Positions 9,565-17,792 of a stretch of 64,000 nt of DNA are shown in pieces. A program made the translations under genes and the position numbers. Every line of letters starts with the position of its first letter. Positions within the stretch are counted from its first letter, which is position 1. The stretch is taken from positions 124,001 through 188,000 of the forward strand of contig NZ_JAKZFD010000004.1 of NCBI RefSeq assembly GCF_022549225.1, read 5' to 3'. The stretch comes from Pelomonas sp. CA6. Its GTDB lineage: Bacteria > Pseudomonadota > Gammaproteobacteria > Burkholderiales > Burkholderiaceae_C. The notes under the pieces were generated by a model. It was not told the DNA's origin. It did not search any database and saw only the letters and a program-made list of their open reading frames with translations.

Positions 9565-9580
9565 GCTGTTCTCCTGAAGC

Positions 9581-10570
9581 TTAGAAGCTGTGCGCGAGGC
9601 CCGCGCCATAGGCCGTCTGGCTGCTCGCACCCAGCGACGGGGCCTTCTTGCTGCCCAGGCTGGCGTAGAGCGTGGTGCGTTTGGACAGCGCGTAGTCGGC
9701 GCCCAGACCGACGAAGCGGCCCTTGACGCCGTCGACGTCGATGCGCCCGTAGCCGGCCTTCAGCTCGACCTGGCCCAGGCGGTAGGTCGCGCCCAGCGTC
9801 GCGGTCTTGGCCTTGGAATCCGCGCTCGTGCCTTTGTACGTACTCTGGTCATAGCTGCCCATCACGGACCAGGCGCCGCTGGCGTACTTGGCGCCGGCGA
9901 AGGTCTCGGTATCGCCCCAGCCGTTGCGCGTGCTGGCCAGCATCAGCGAGACGCCGTTCTGGTTGTAGTTCAGCGACAGGCCGGCGTTGTTCTTGGTGGC
10001 GCCGTCGGACTTCTCGAAAGAGCCGCTGACATGGGCGCTGAAGCCGGCCACCGTGGGCGAGTCGTAGAAGACGCCGTTGTTGAGGCGGTTGTATTCGGCC
10101 GAGCCGTTGTTGCTGGCCCGGTTGGCGGCGTAGTTGTATTCGACGAAATGCCAGCTGGGCGACGCGATGCGGTTGAAGGCGTACCAGGGGTCGAAGGCCC
10201 AGTAGTTGGCCGAGATCACATCCAGCGCGCGCCCCAGGCGCAGCGCCCCCCAGCCGCCCTTCAGGCCGACGCTGGCCTCGCCATGCCAGAAGGGCTTGGC
10301 GCCATCGCCCTCGACGCGGCCGGTGTCGGCATCGAAGCGGTGCGACAGCATGAAGGTGGCGGCCATGCCGTCGCCCAGGTCCTCGCTGCCGCTGAAGGCG
10401 ATGTTGCTGCGCTGGATGGTGCCGACTTTCTTGGTCTTGTCGAAGTCGCGGTAGGCGCCGATGTCGATCAGGCCCGAGATGCTGACCGAGGACTGGGCCT
10501 GGGCCAGGCCGCTGGCCAGCAACAGCGCGCAGGCCGCGAAGGGAACGGCGGTACGTCGGAACGAAGTCAT
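9581..10570 (-). CDS. Outer-membrane porin (Gram-negative trimeric type)
   Basis: Predicted 329-residue beta-barrel general porin of the betaproteobacterial type. The signal peptide MTSFRRTAVPFAACALLLAS ends in LAQAQ and the mature N-terminus SSVSISGLIDIG is the family pattern. The chain ends in the terminal Phe (LAHSF) needed for outer-membrane insertion. The start at 10570 follows CCGGAGAGAGAC; the longer frame upstream contains the predicted promoter and is excluded. It lies directly before fdhA, and its promoter carries the same 28-bp motif as the betaine genes, so it probably admits a betaine-type solute. Specificity is inference. Confidence 0.9.
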   Translation of the reverse strand: MTSFRRTAVPFAACALLLASGLAQAQSSVSISGLIDIGAYRDFDKTKKVGTIQRSNIAFSGSEDLGDGMAATFMLSHRFDADTGRVEGDGAKPFWHGEASVGLKGGWGALRLGRALDVISANYWAFDPWYAFNRIASPSWHFVEYNYAANRASNNGSAEYNRLNNGVFYDSPTVAGFSAHVSGSFEKSDGATKNNAGLSLNYNQNGVSLMLASTRNGWGDTETFAGAKYASGAWSVMGSYDQSTYKGTSADSKAKTATLGATYRLGQVELKAGYGRIDVDGVKGRFVGLGADYALSKRTTLYASLGSKKAPSLGASSQTAYGAGLAHSF

Positions 10571-10647
10571 GTCTCTCTCCGGTTGTCGATGGGGGTGAGG
10601 AAGGGAGGGGCAGCGGCGCAAGCCGATGCGGGGGAATCTGCCGATGG

Positions 10648-10711
10648 ATGCTAGGGAGGCGCCGCGGGCGCCCTTGCCGCGCGGCGACGCAAACCGGCCG
10701 CGATCCGACAT
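10648..10711 (-). promoter_or_regulatory. Predicted GbdR-dependent promoter of porin-fdhA
   Basis: The 28-bp motif occupies 10711 down to 10684 (ATGTCG at positions 1-6, C15, G18 T19, G22, GTC at 24-26). A -10-like TAGCAT lies at 10653-10648, 30 nt further downstream. No good -35 is present, as expected for an activator-dependent promoter. It is 113 bp before the porin start codon, nearly the same as at gbcA. Confidence 0.6.
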
Positions 10712-10766
10712 GCGTCCGACGCCGCGCAGCGCGCGGGCTTCAGAGGCTGGGAGGCCCGGCGCGTCA

Positions 10767-10783
10767 GGGGTCAGGTCTTGCCC
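10767..10783. repeat. Short dispersed element GGGGTCAGGTCTTGCCC, copy 1
   Basis: Lies about 30 bp beyond the proW stop. An identical 17-mer is found at 37303-37319, at the end of the MFS gene, and a shorter 11-bp version at 54538-54548 at the end of pgpA. Confidence 0.6.
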
Positions 10784-10810
10784 ACCCCGTCGCCGCAGGC
10801 GGCCGCGCCG

Positions 10811-11683
10811 TCAGCCTTCGAGGTGGCGCGTGCCGAAGCTCTCGGTGAGGCGGTCCAGGATGATGGCCAGCAGCACCACCGACAGCCCGCTCTCGAAGCC
10901 CAGGCCGATGTCCAGGCGCTGGATGCTGGACAGCACGTCGTTGCCCAGGCCACCGGCGCCCACCATGGACGCGATGATCACCATGGACAGCGCCATCATG
11001 ATGGTCTGGTTGACGCCGGCCATCAGCGTGGGCAGCGCGATGGGAAGCTGCACCTTCCACAGCAGCTGCAGCGGCGTGCAGCCGAAGGCCTGGCCGGCTT
11101 CGACCTGCTCGGCATTCACCTGGCGTATGCCCAGCGCGGTGAGGCGCACCACCGGCGGCATCGCGAACACCACGGTGGCGAGGATGCCGGGCACGCGGCC
11201 CAGCCCGAACAGCATGGCCGCCGGGATCAGGTAGACGAAGGCGGGCATGGTCTGCATGAAGTCCAGCATGGGGCGCAGGCTGGCGTTGAAGCGGTCGTGG
11301 CGCGCGCAAAGGATGCCCAGCGGCACGCCGACGAGCAGACTGATCAGCGTGGCCGAGAAGACCAGCGCCAGCGTCACCATGGTCTGGTCCCAGAAGCCGG
11401 TGAGGCGGATCACCAGCAGGCTGGCCAGCGCGAAGAGGCCAAAGCGCCATTTCAGCCGCCAGGTGCCCACGCCCACCACGATCAGCAGCACCAGCCAGAA
11501 GGGCAGCGCGAGAAAGGTCGTCTCGACCTGGCTGGCGAAGTTGTCGACGACGCGGCCCACGGTGTCGAACAGGCCCGCGCCGCGGCTCAGCAGCAGCTTG
11601 ACGCCGTCGTTGACCCAGGCGCCCAGAGGCAGCACGTCCTTGTCTTGACCCTTCAGCAGGGCCTGGAGAAGTTCAGAAAGCAT
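10811..11683 (-). CDS. proW: Glycine betaine/proline ABC transporter permease
   Basis: Inner-membrane permease of an osmoprotectant-type ABC importer, 290 residues. A polar N-terminal segment of about 60 residues precedes roughly six or seven hydrophobic helices. The cytoplasmic loop for ATPase contact is EQVEAGQAFGCTPLQLLWKV. The [10 protein letters not shown] start at 11683 overlaps the end of proV by 11 bp, and the upstream in-frame extension is inside proV. It is last in the gbcA-gbcB-proV-proW transcript. No binding-protein gene is adjacent; the candidate partner is at 25246-26130. Confidence 0.93.
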   Translation of the reverse strand: MLSELLQALLKGQDKDVLPLGAWVNDGVKLLLSRGAGLFDTVGRVVDNFASQVETTFLALPFWLVLLIVVGVGTWRLKWRFGLFALASLLVIRLTGFWDQTMVTLALVFSATLISLLVGVPLGILCARHDRFNASLRPMLDFMQTMPAFVYLIPAAMLFGLGRVPGILATVVFAMPPVVRLTALGIRQVNAEQVEAGQAFGCTPLQLLWKVQLPIALPTLMAGVNQTIMMALSMVIIASMVGAGGLGNDVLSSIQRLDIGLGFESGLSVVLLAIILDRLTESFGTRHLEG

Positions 11684-12719
11684 GGCGGGTGCTCGCAATC
11701 TTGGTGAGAAGGCTCTTGGGCGTGATGCAGCCGACCAGGCGCTCGGCCTCGTCGAACACGCCCACGGGTTGATCCAGCCCGAGCACGGTGCGCAAGGCAT
11801 CGGGCAGCGTGGTCGACGCCGAAAGTCGGTTCCTGCCGTTGAAATGCGCGAGCGGGTCGACGGCACCGCCCGTGTCCACCAGGTCGGCGGCGGTGAGATA
11901 GCGCGAGGTGTCGACGCCCTTGAAGAAGCGCCGCACATAGTCGTTGGCCGGGCGCGTGACGATCTCGTGCGGCGTGCCCTGCTGCACCAGCAGGCCGCCT
12001 TCCATGATGCCGATGCGCGAGCCGATCTTCAGCGCCTCCTCCAGGTCGTGCGAGACGAAGAAGATGGTGCGCCGGTGCTCGCGCTGCAGCTCCAGCATCA
12101 GGTCCTGCATCTCGGTGCGCTTGAGCGGGTCCAGCGCGGAGAAGGCCTCGTCCATCAGCAGGATGTCGGGGTCCACCGCCATCGCGCGTGCCAGCCCCAC
12201 GCGCTGCTGCATGCCGCCCGAGAGCTGGCGCGGGTACTTCTGCGCGTAGGCCTTCAGGCCGACCTGCTCGAGCACGTCCATCACGCGATCGCGGCAGCGA
12301 CTGCCGGCCTCGCCGGCGATCTCCAGCCCGAAGGCCACGTTGTCGAACACGCTGCGGTGCGGCATCAGCGCGAAGCTCTGGAACACCATCGCGACGCGCT
12401 TGCGCCGCCAGCGCACCAGCTCGGCCGGGCGCATGCGCACCACGTCGCGGCCGTCGATGGTGACGGCGCCCGAGGTGGGTTCCACCAGCCGGTTGATGAG
12501 CCGGATCAGCGTGGACTTGCCGGAGCCCGACAGGCCCATCAGCACATAGATCTCGCCGGCCTCCACGTCGAAGCTGACGCGGCTCAAGCCGACGACCTGG
12601 CCGGTGCGCTGGAAGATCTCGTCCTTGGACAGGCCCTGGGCCAGCAGGCTCAGTGCCTGCTCGGGCCGGGTGCCGAAGACCTTGGTCAGCTCGCGTATCT
12701 GAATCTTCGCCTGGGACAT
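11673..12719 (-). CDS. proV: Glycine betaine/proline ABC transporter ATP-binding protein
   Basis: ATPase that drives the ProW permease, 348 residues. It has the ProV-specific N-terminal region ([20 protein letters not shown]), Walker A at Gly62-Thr70 (GLSGSGKST), signature LSGGMQQR, Walker [12 protein letters not shown] and the switch histidine in FFVSHD. The C-terminal part (from about residue 275) looks like a shortened CBS module compared with the roughly 400-residue E. coli protein, so osmotic or ionic gating may be reduced. The start at 12719 is chosen for the family N-terminus. The gap to gbcB is 47 bp. Confidence 0.94.
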   Translation of the reverse strand: MSQAKIQIRELTKVFGTRPEQALSLLAQGLSKDEIFQRTGQVVGLSRVSFDVEAGEIYVLMGLSGSGKSTLIRLINRLVEPTSGAVTIDGRDVVRMRPAELVRWRRKRVAMVFQSFALMPHRSVFDNVAFGLEIAGEAGSRCRDRVMDVLEQVGLKAYAQKYPRQLSGGMQQRVGLARAMAVDPDILLMDEAFSALDPLKRTEMQDLMLELQREHRRTIFFVSHDLEEALKIGSRIGIMEGGLLVQQGTPHEIVTRPANDYVRRFFKGVDTSRYLTAADLVDTGGAVDPLAHFNGRNRLSASTTLPDALRTVLGLDQPVGVFDEAERLVGCITPKSLLTKIASTRHAF

Positions 12720-12766
12720 GCTCGACTCCTGGGTCGTGGAGAAAGGGGTGGAGGGCCGCGGCGCCG

Positions 12767-13870
12767 CTAGCGGTCCAGCTCCAGATCGCTCAGCGGCCAG
12801 CTGCAGCAGGGCAGCACCCAGCCCTGCGCCACCTCGCGCGGGCGCAGGCCGCCGCCCTGCTTCATCTCCACCTCGCCGGCATGCTTGCGCGTGCGGCAGG
12901 TGCCGCAGATGCCACTGGCGCAGGAGAAGGGCCAGCGCAGCCCGGCGCGCTGGGCGGCGCCCAGCAGGGTCTCGTCGGCGCCGCAATCGAAGCGCTCGCC
13001 GCGCGAGCGCAACGTGATGCTGAAGCGCCGGGGCGCGGCCTCGGGCACGCCGGCGTCCGCCGCCGGCACCTCGCCGGCCGGTGGTGCCGCGAAGCTGAAG
13101 CTCTCTTCGTGGTAGCGCGCCATCTCGAAGCCGGCTTCAGCGAGCAGCGCGCGCACCGCGGCCATGAAGGGCGCCGGGCCGCAGCACCAGACCTCGCGCG
13201 CCAGGAAGTCCGGCACCTGGGCCTGGAGCAGCGGCAGGCTGAGCCGCCCCAGCAGACCGTCGTAGCCGGGCACGGCACCGCGCGTCTCGCACAGCACGGT
13301 GGCGCGCCAGCGCGGCAGCGCGCGCGCCAGCAGCTTCAGCTCGTCGGCGAAGACGATGTCCTGCGGGCTGCGCGCGGCATGGAGGAACTGCACGTCGGCG
13401 TCCAGCCCCAGATCGGCCCAGGCGCGCGACATGGACATCAGCGGCGTGATGCCGCTGCCGCCGGACAGGTAGAGCTGCCCGCGCGCCGGCGCCACGACCG
13501 GCCCGGGCGGAAAGCAGAAGGCGCCCGCCGGCCCGGTGGCCGACACGCGCATGCCGGGCCGCAGCGTGTCATGCAGCCAGTTGGACACGCGACCGCCGGG
13601 GACGCGCTTGACGGTGATGGTGAGCGTGTCGGGCCGGGTCGGGCTGGAGCACAGCGTGTAGCAGCGGTTCAGCACCTCGCCCTCGATCTCCAGGCGCAGC
13701 GTGATGAACTGGCCGGGCCGGTAGCGAAAGCAGCGTGGCTGCAGCGGGCGCAGCACGAAGCTGCGCACGTCGTGCGTCTCGTCGCGCACGCGCACGCATT
13801 CCAGCCACTCGTCGTCGGGCCCCCAGGGGCTGGCGGGCGCCAGCGCCAGATCGGGGTAGGCCGGCTCCAT
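12767..13870 (-). CDS. gbcB: Glycine betaine monooxygenase, reductase component
   Basis: Passes electrons from NAD(P)H through FAD and a plant-type [2Fe-2S] cluster to the GbcA oxygenase. It has 367 residues. The FAD site is in RCYTLCSSPTRPD, the NAD-binding part begins at LYLSGGSGITPLMSM and ends with EVWCCGPAPFM, and the C-terminal ferredoxin domain has cluster cysteines in SCASGICGTCRTRKHAGEV plus a fourth in VLPCCSWPL. The ATG at 13870 shares its first base with the last base of the gbcA stop (TGATG), so the two are coupled. Confidence 0.95.
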   Translation of the reverse strand: MEPAYPDLALAPASPWGPDDEWLECVRVRDETHDVRSFVLRPLQPRCFRYRPGQFITLRLEIEGEVLNRCYTLCSSPTRPDTLTITVKRVPGGRVSNWLHDTLRPGMRVSATGPAGAFCFPPGPVVAPARGQLYLSGGSGITPLMSMSRAWADLGLDADVQFLHAARSPQDIVFADELKLLARALPRWRATVLCETRGAVPGYDGLLGRLSLPLLQAQVPDFLAREVWCCGPAPFMAAVRALLAEAGFEMARYHEESFSFAAPPAGEVPAADAGVPEAAPRRFSITLRSRGERFDCGADETLLGAAQRAGLRWPFSCASGICGTCRTRKHAGEVEMKQGGGLRPREVAQGWVLPCCSWPLSDLELDR

Positions 13871-15162
13871 CACCGGTCGCCCTGCAGGCCGGCGCGCAGG
13901 CGCGTCACATACCAGTTGGAGAAAGCCTCGACCAGGCCTTCGGTATACGGCGAGTAGGGGCCGGGCTGGTAGGCCGGGCTGGCCACGCCGCGCTGCGTCG
14001 CCTCGACCAGGCGACGGTCCTGCGCGTTGGTGGCGTTCCAGACGGCGGTGAGGTTTTCGACGCTGTAGTCCACGCCCTCGACCGCGTCCTTGTGCACGCA
14101 CCACAGCGTGCGCACCAGCGTGCGCCCGGGGTCCAGCGGCAGCGTGGAGAAGCTCACCACGTGGTCGCTCATGAAGTGGTGCCAGGAATTGGGCTGGGTC
14201 CAGAAGGACAGCCCGCCCAGCGACTTCTCGCGGAAGTCGCCGAGCAGCTTGCGGCAGGCGACCTCGGCGTTGAGCGTCTGCGACTGCCCGGCGCGGTCCA
14301 GCGGCAGGCGCTGGGTGCGGAAGCCCGACACGCGGCTGTCCAGCTCCTCGATGCGCGCGCTGGGCAGGCCCAGCGATTGCCAGCGGGCGTGGTTGCTCTT
14401 GACGATGTCCTCGAAGCGCGCCACGCCGTCGGCGTTCTGCGGCCCCGGCTGCGCGCCAAAGCCGTGCTCGTACAGCGAGACGGTCAGCTCCGGGTGGTTG
14501 GCCACGCAGTGGTAGCACTCGCGGTTGTTTTCCAGCGTGAGCTTCCAGTTGCCTTCCTCGATGATGTCGACCTGGGCCGCCACCTTGCAGTCTTCCAGGC
14601 GGTGCGGCGCCAGATAGGGCTTCATGCGCGCCGCGACCTCGTCGAAGTCCTCGGGCGGCTGGTCGGCCAGGCAGACGAAGATCAGGCCTTCGAGGTTGCG
14701 CAGGTGCACCTTGTGCAGGCCATGCTGTTCGCGCAGAAAGGCCTCGCCCATGTGGTCGGCATGGACCAGCCGGCCGCCGAGGTCGTAGGTCCACTGGTGA
14801 TAGGGGCAGACGATGTGGCCCAGGCTGCCCTGGTGCTCCTGGCAAAGCCGCGATCCGCGGTGGCGGCAGACGTTGTGGAAGGCGCGCAGGCCCATGTCGT
14901 CGTCGCGCACGATCAGCAACGAGTCCTCGCCGATGTCCACCGTGATGTAGTCGCCCGGCTCCGGCATCTGCGGCGCGACGCCGACGAAGATCCAGTGGCG
15001 ACGGAAGATGTAGGCCATGTCGGCCTGGAAGACTTCGTCGCTCAGGTAGAACGGCGCCTCCAGGCTGTAGCCGGGGCGGCGTCGGTCGAGCAAGGCATCC
15101 AGAAATGCGCGCGAGGCGCCAAGGCGGGGATGCAGGGTCAGGGGATGGGACGGGATGGACAT
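13870..15162 (-). CDS. gbcA: Glycine betaine monooxygenase, Rieske oxygenase component
   Basis: Demethylates glycine betaine to dimethylglycine, releasing formaldehyde. It has 430 residues. The Rieske [2Fe-2S] ligands are Cys99, His101, Cys119 and His122 (CRH and CPYH). The mononuclear iron site is in ENNRECYHCVANHPEL, with His218 and His223; the third ligand would be an Asp in the C-terminal half. The ATG at 15162 follows AAGGACC and lies downstream of the predicted promoter, which excludes the longer frame. First gene of gbcAB-proVW. Confidence 0.95.
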   Translation of the reverse strand: MSIPSHPLTLHPRLGASRAFLDALLDRRRPGYSLEAPFYLSDEVFQADMAYIFRRHWIFVGVAPQMPEPGDYITVDIGEDSLLIVRDDDMGLRAFHNVCRHRGSRLCQEHQGSLGHIVCPYHQWTYDLGGRLVHADHMGEAFLREQHGLHKVHLRNLEGLIFVCLADQPPEDFDEVAARMKPYLAPHRLEDCKVAAQVDIIEEGNWKLTLENNRECYHCVANHPELTVSLYEHGFGAQPGPQNADGVARFEDIVKSNHARWQSLGLPSARIEELDSRVSGFRTQRLPLDRAGQSQTLNAEVACRKLLGDFREKSLGGLSFWTQPNSWHHFMSDHVVSFSTLPLDPGRTLVRTLWCVHKDAVEGVDYSVENLTAVWNATNAQDRRLVEATQRGVASPAYQPGPYSPYTEGLVEAFSNWYVTRLRAGLQGDR

Positions 15163-15239
15163 GACGCAGGTCCTTGGTATCCGTTGAATGGGCCTCGCGG
15201 GAACTCGCGGCCGACAGGCGGCCGGCTCCCTGCTGCGGC

Positions 15240-15304
15240 ATTGTTCGGCGGGCCGTCGTGGCGACCTTGCATGCGTCGGACGCGGACTTGTCTGGAATCG
15301 ACAT
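15240..15304 (-). promoter_or_regulatory. Predicted GbdR-dependent promoter of gbcAB-proVW
   Basis: The 28-bp motif runs from 15304 to 15277 and matches the copy before the dipeptidase gene at 19 of 28 positions without gaps. A -10-like AACAAT is at 15245-15240, 31 nt beyond the motif. It is 114 bp from the gbcA start. A good -35 is missing. Confidence 0.65.
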
Positions 15305-15428
15305 GCCGGTTTCTGCGCCATCAAACGCGGTGCCGGCGTCGCCGCGCGGCCCCGCGCCTTGTCGTGAATCGTCAAGGACACGACGCTTGCAGACCAGCGT
15401 TCGCGATGCCGATTCCTATGCTGGCGCG

Positions 15429-15962
15429 ATGCCACACGACACCTCCACCCCGACCAGCGCCAGCACCGGCGACACCAGCGCCAGCGACGCCCTCTTGCTG
15501 CTGCTGGACGGCCACCACCTGCACTACGAGCGCGTCGAGCATGCGCCGGTGTTCACCATCGCCGACGCGCTCGCCGCGACGCCACGGATCGACGGCCTCC
15601 GGACCAAGAACGTGTTCCTGCGCGACGCCAAGGGCAGCCGCCATTTCCTCGTCATCGTGCCGCACGACCGCCGGCTGGACCTGGCGGCTCTGGCACCGAT
15701 TCTTGGGACATCCAAGCTCAGCCTGGCGTCGGCGGAGCGGCTGCAGCGCCACCTGGGCGTGACGCCGGGCGCGGTCAGCGTGCTGGCGCTGATGCAGGAC
15801 CGCGAACGACGCGTCGAGCTGGTGCTGGACAGCGCCGTCTGGCAGGCGGGCAAGGTGCAGGCCCATCCGCTGCGCAACACCGCCACGCTGGCGCTGACCC
15901 ACGAAGCGCTGCTCGGCTTCCTGGCGCTGACCGGGCATGCGCCGCGCGTGCTCGAGCTCTGA
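15429..15962 (+). CDS. YbaK/ProX-family aminoacyl-tRNA deacylase (PrdX type)
   Basis: A 177-residue single-domain protein of the YbaK / prolyl-tRNA-editing superfamily, which hydrolyses mischarged tRNA in trans. The conserved region is RTKNVFLRDAKGSRHFLVIV with the substrate-loop lysine, then the LASAERLQRHLGVTPGAVSV segment typical of PrdX. The N-terminal 20 residues are Ser/Thr-rich and unconserved, so the start could be a few codons later. It lies between the divergent gbc operon and the dipeptidase-dgc operon. Whether it edits Ala-tRNA(Pro) or another mischarged species cannot be told from sequence. Confidence 0.85.
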   Translation: MPHDTSTPTSASTGDTSASDALLLLLDGHHLHYERVEHAPVFTIADALAATPRIDGLRTKNVFLRDAKGSRHFLVIVPHDRRLDLAALAPILGTSKLSLASAERLQRHLGVTPGAVSVLALMQDRERRVELVLDSAVWQAGKVQAHPLRNTATLALTHEALLGFLALTGHAPRVLEL

Positions 15963-15992
15963 CCGCCACGGCCGGACGCGCCGCCGTCGGCC

Positions 15993-16057
15993 ATGTCGGA
16001 TTTGTGCAAGTGCGTGTCCGCGCCGCACAAGCCCCACGGGGCGCTGACTCGAAGAAT
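15993..16057 (+). promoter_or_regulatory. Predicted GbdR-dependent promoter of the dipeptidase-dgc-etf operon
   Basis: The 28-bp motif occupies 15993-16020: ATGTCG at 1-6, CAAGT at 15-19, GTCCG at 24-28. A -10-like AAGAAT lies at 16052-16057, 31 nt downstream. The resulting leader to the start at 16205 would be about 140 nt. It begins 30 bp after the deacylase stop. Confidence 0.6.
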
Positions 16058-16204
16058 TCAGCCCTGCAGGAGCACACCGCCGGTGGCCCCCGCGAGCGCC
16101 CCGCAGCCGATGCGCGCGCCCCAGACCTGCCGCATGGCGGCGGGCCTTCCGACAGGGGCCGGACAACTCGGGGCGGCCCTTCGTTTTCTTGAGAGGACCC
16201 AGCC

Positions 16205-17176
<972 letters not shown>

Positions 17177-17231
17177 GCCCGCCCCCGCCTCCTCATTCGC
17201 CTTCACTTCCCCCGTCCCCCGAGGCCCCGCC

Positions 17232-17777
17232 ATGCAACCCCAACTCCCCATCGACATCCACCCCGACACCGGCATCTGGAGCACCGATGGCCTGCCCATG
17301 ATCTATGTGCCGCGCCACTTCTTCGTCAACAACCACGTCGAGGCCGAGGCCGCGATCGGCCGCGACACCTATGCGCAGAGCCTGTACAAGGCCGGCCACC
17401 GCTCGGCCTACTTCTGGTGCGAGCAGGAAGCGCGCACCCACGGCCTGCGCGGCCTGGCGGTCTACGAGCACTACCTGAAGCGGCTCTCGCAGCGCGGCTG
17501 GGGCCTGTTCAGCTTCGAGTCGGTGGATGCGCTGACCGGCCACGCCCGCATCCGGCTGGAGCACTCGGTTTTCGTGCTCGCGCAGGGCATCGCCGGCGTT
17601 CCGGTGCGCCGCGACAAGCTCTGCTATCTGTTCGCCGGCTGGTTCTCCGGCGCGATGGACTGGGTCGGCCAGGACGGCGACCAGCGCTGGACCACGCACA
17701 GCGAGGAGACCCAGTGCGCCGCCGAAGGCCATGCGCACTGCGTGTTCAGCGTGACGCCCCTTCCCTCCCGAACCTGA
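17232..17777 (+). CDS. DUF5943/V4R-like protein of the dimethylglycine operon
   Basis: A 181-residue soluble protein of unknown function found in the same place (between the dipeptidase and dgcA) in Pseudomonas-type dimethylglycine clusters. The C-terminal part, with SEETQCAAEGHAHCVFSV, resembles a V4R small-molecule-binding domain, in which the paired cysteines may bind a metal. The N-terminus IDIHPDTGIWSTDGLPMIYV is conserved-looking. Plausible roles are a sensor or an assembly factor for DgcAB, but this is inference. No membrane segment. Confidence 0.8.
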   Translation: MQPQLPIDIHPDTGIWSTDGLPMIYVPRHFFVNNHVEAEAAIGRDTYAQSLYKAGHRSAYFWCEQEARTHGLRGLAVYEHYLKRLSQRGWGLFSFESVDALTGHARIRLEHSVFVLAQGIAGVPVRRDKLCYLFAGWFSGAMDWVGQDGDQRWTTHSEETQCAAEGHAHCVFSVTPLPSRT

Positions 17778-17792
17778 CGAGGCCGCCCGACC

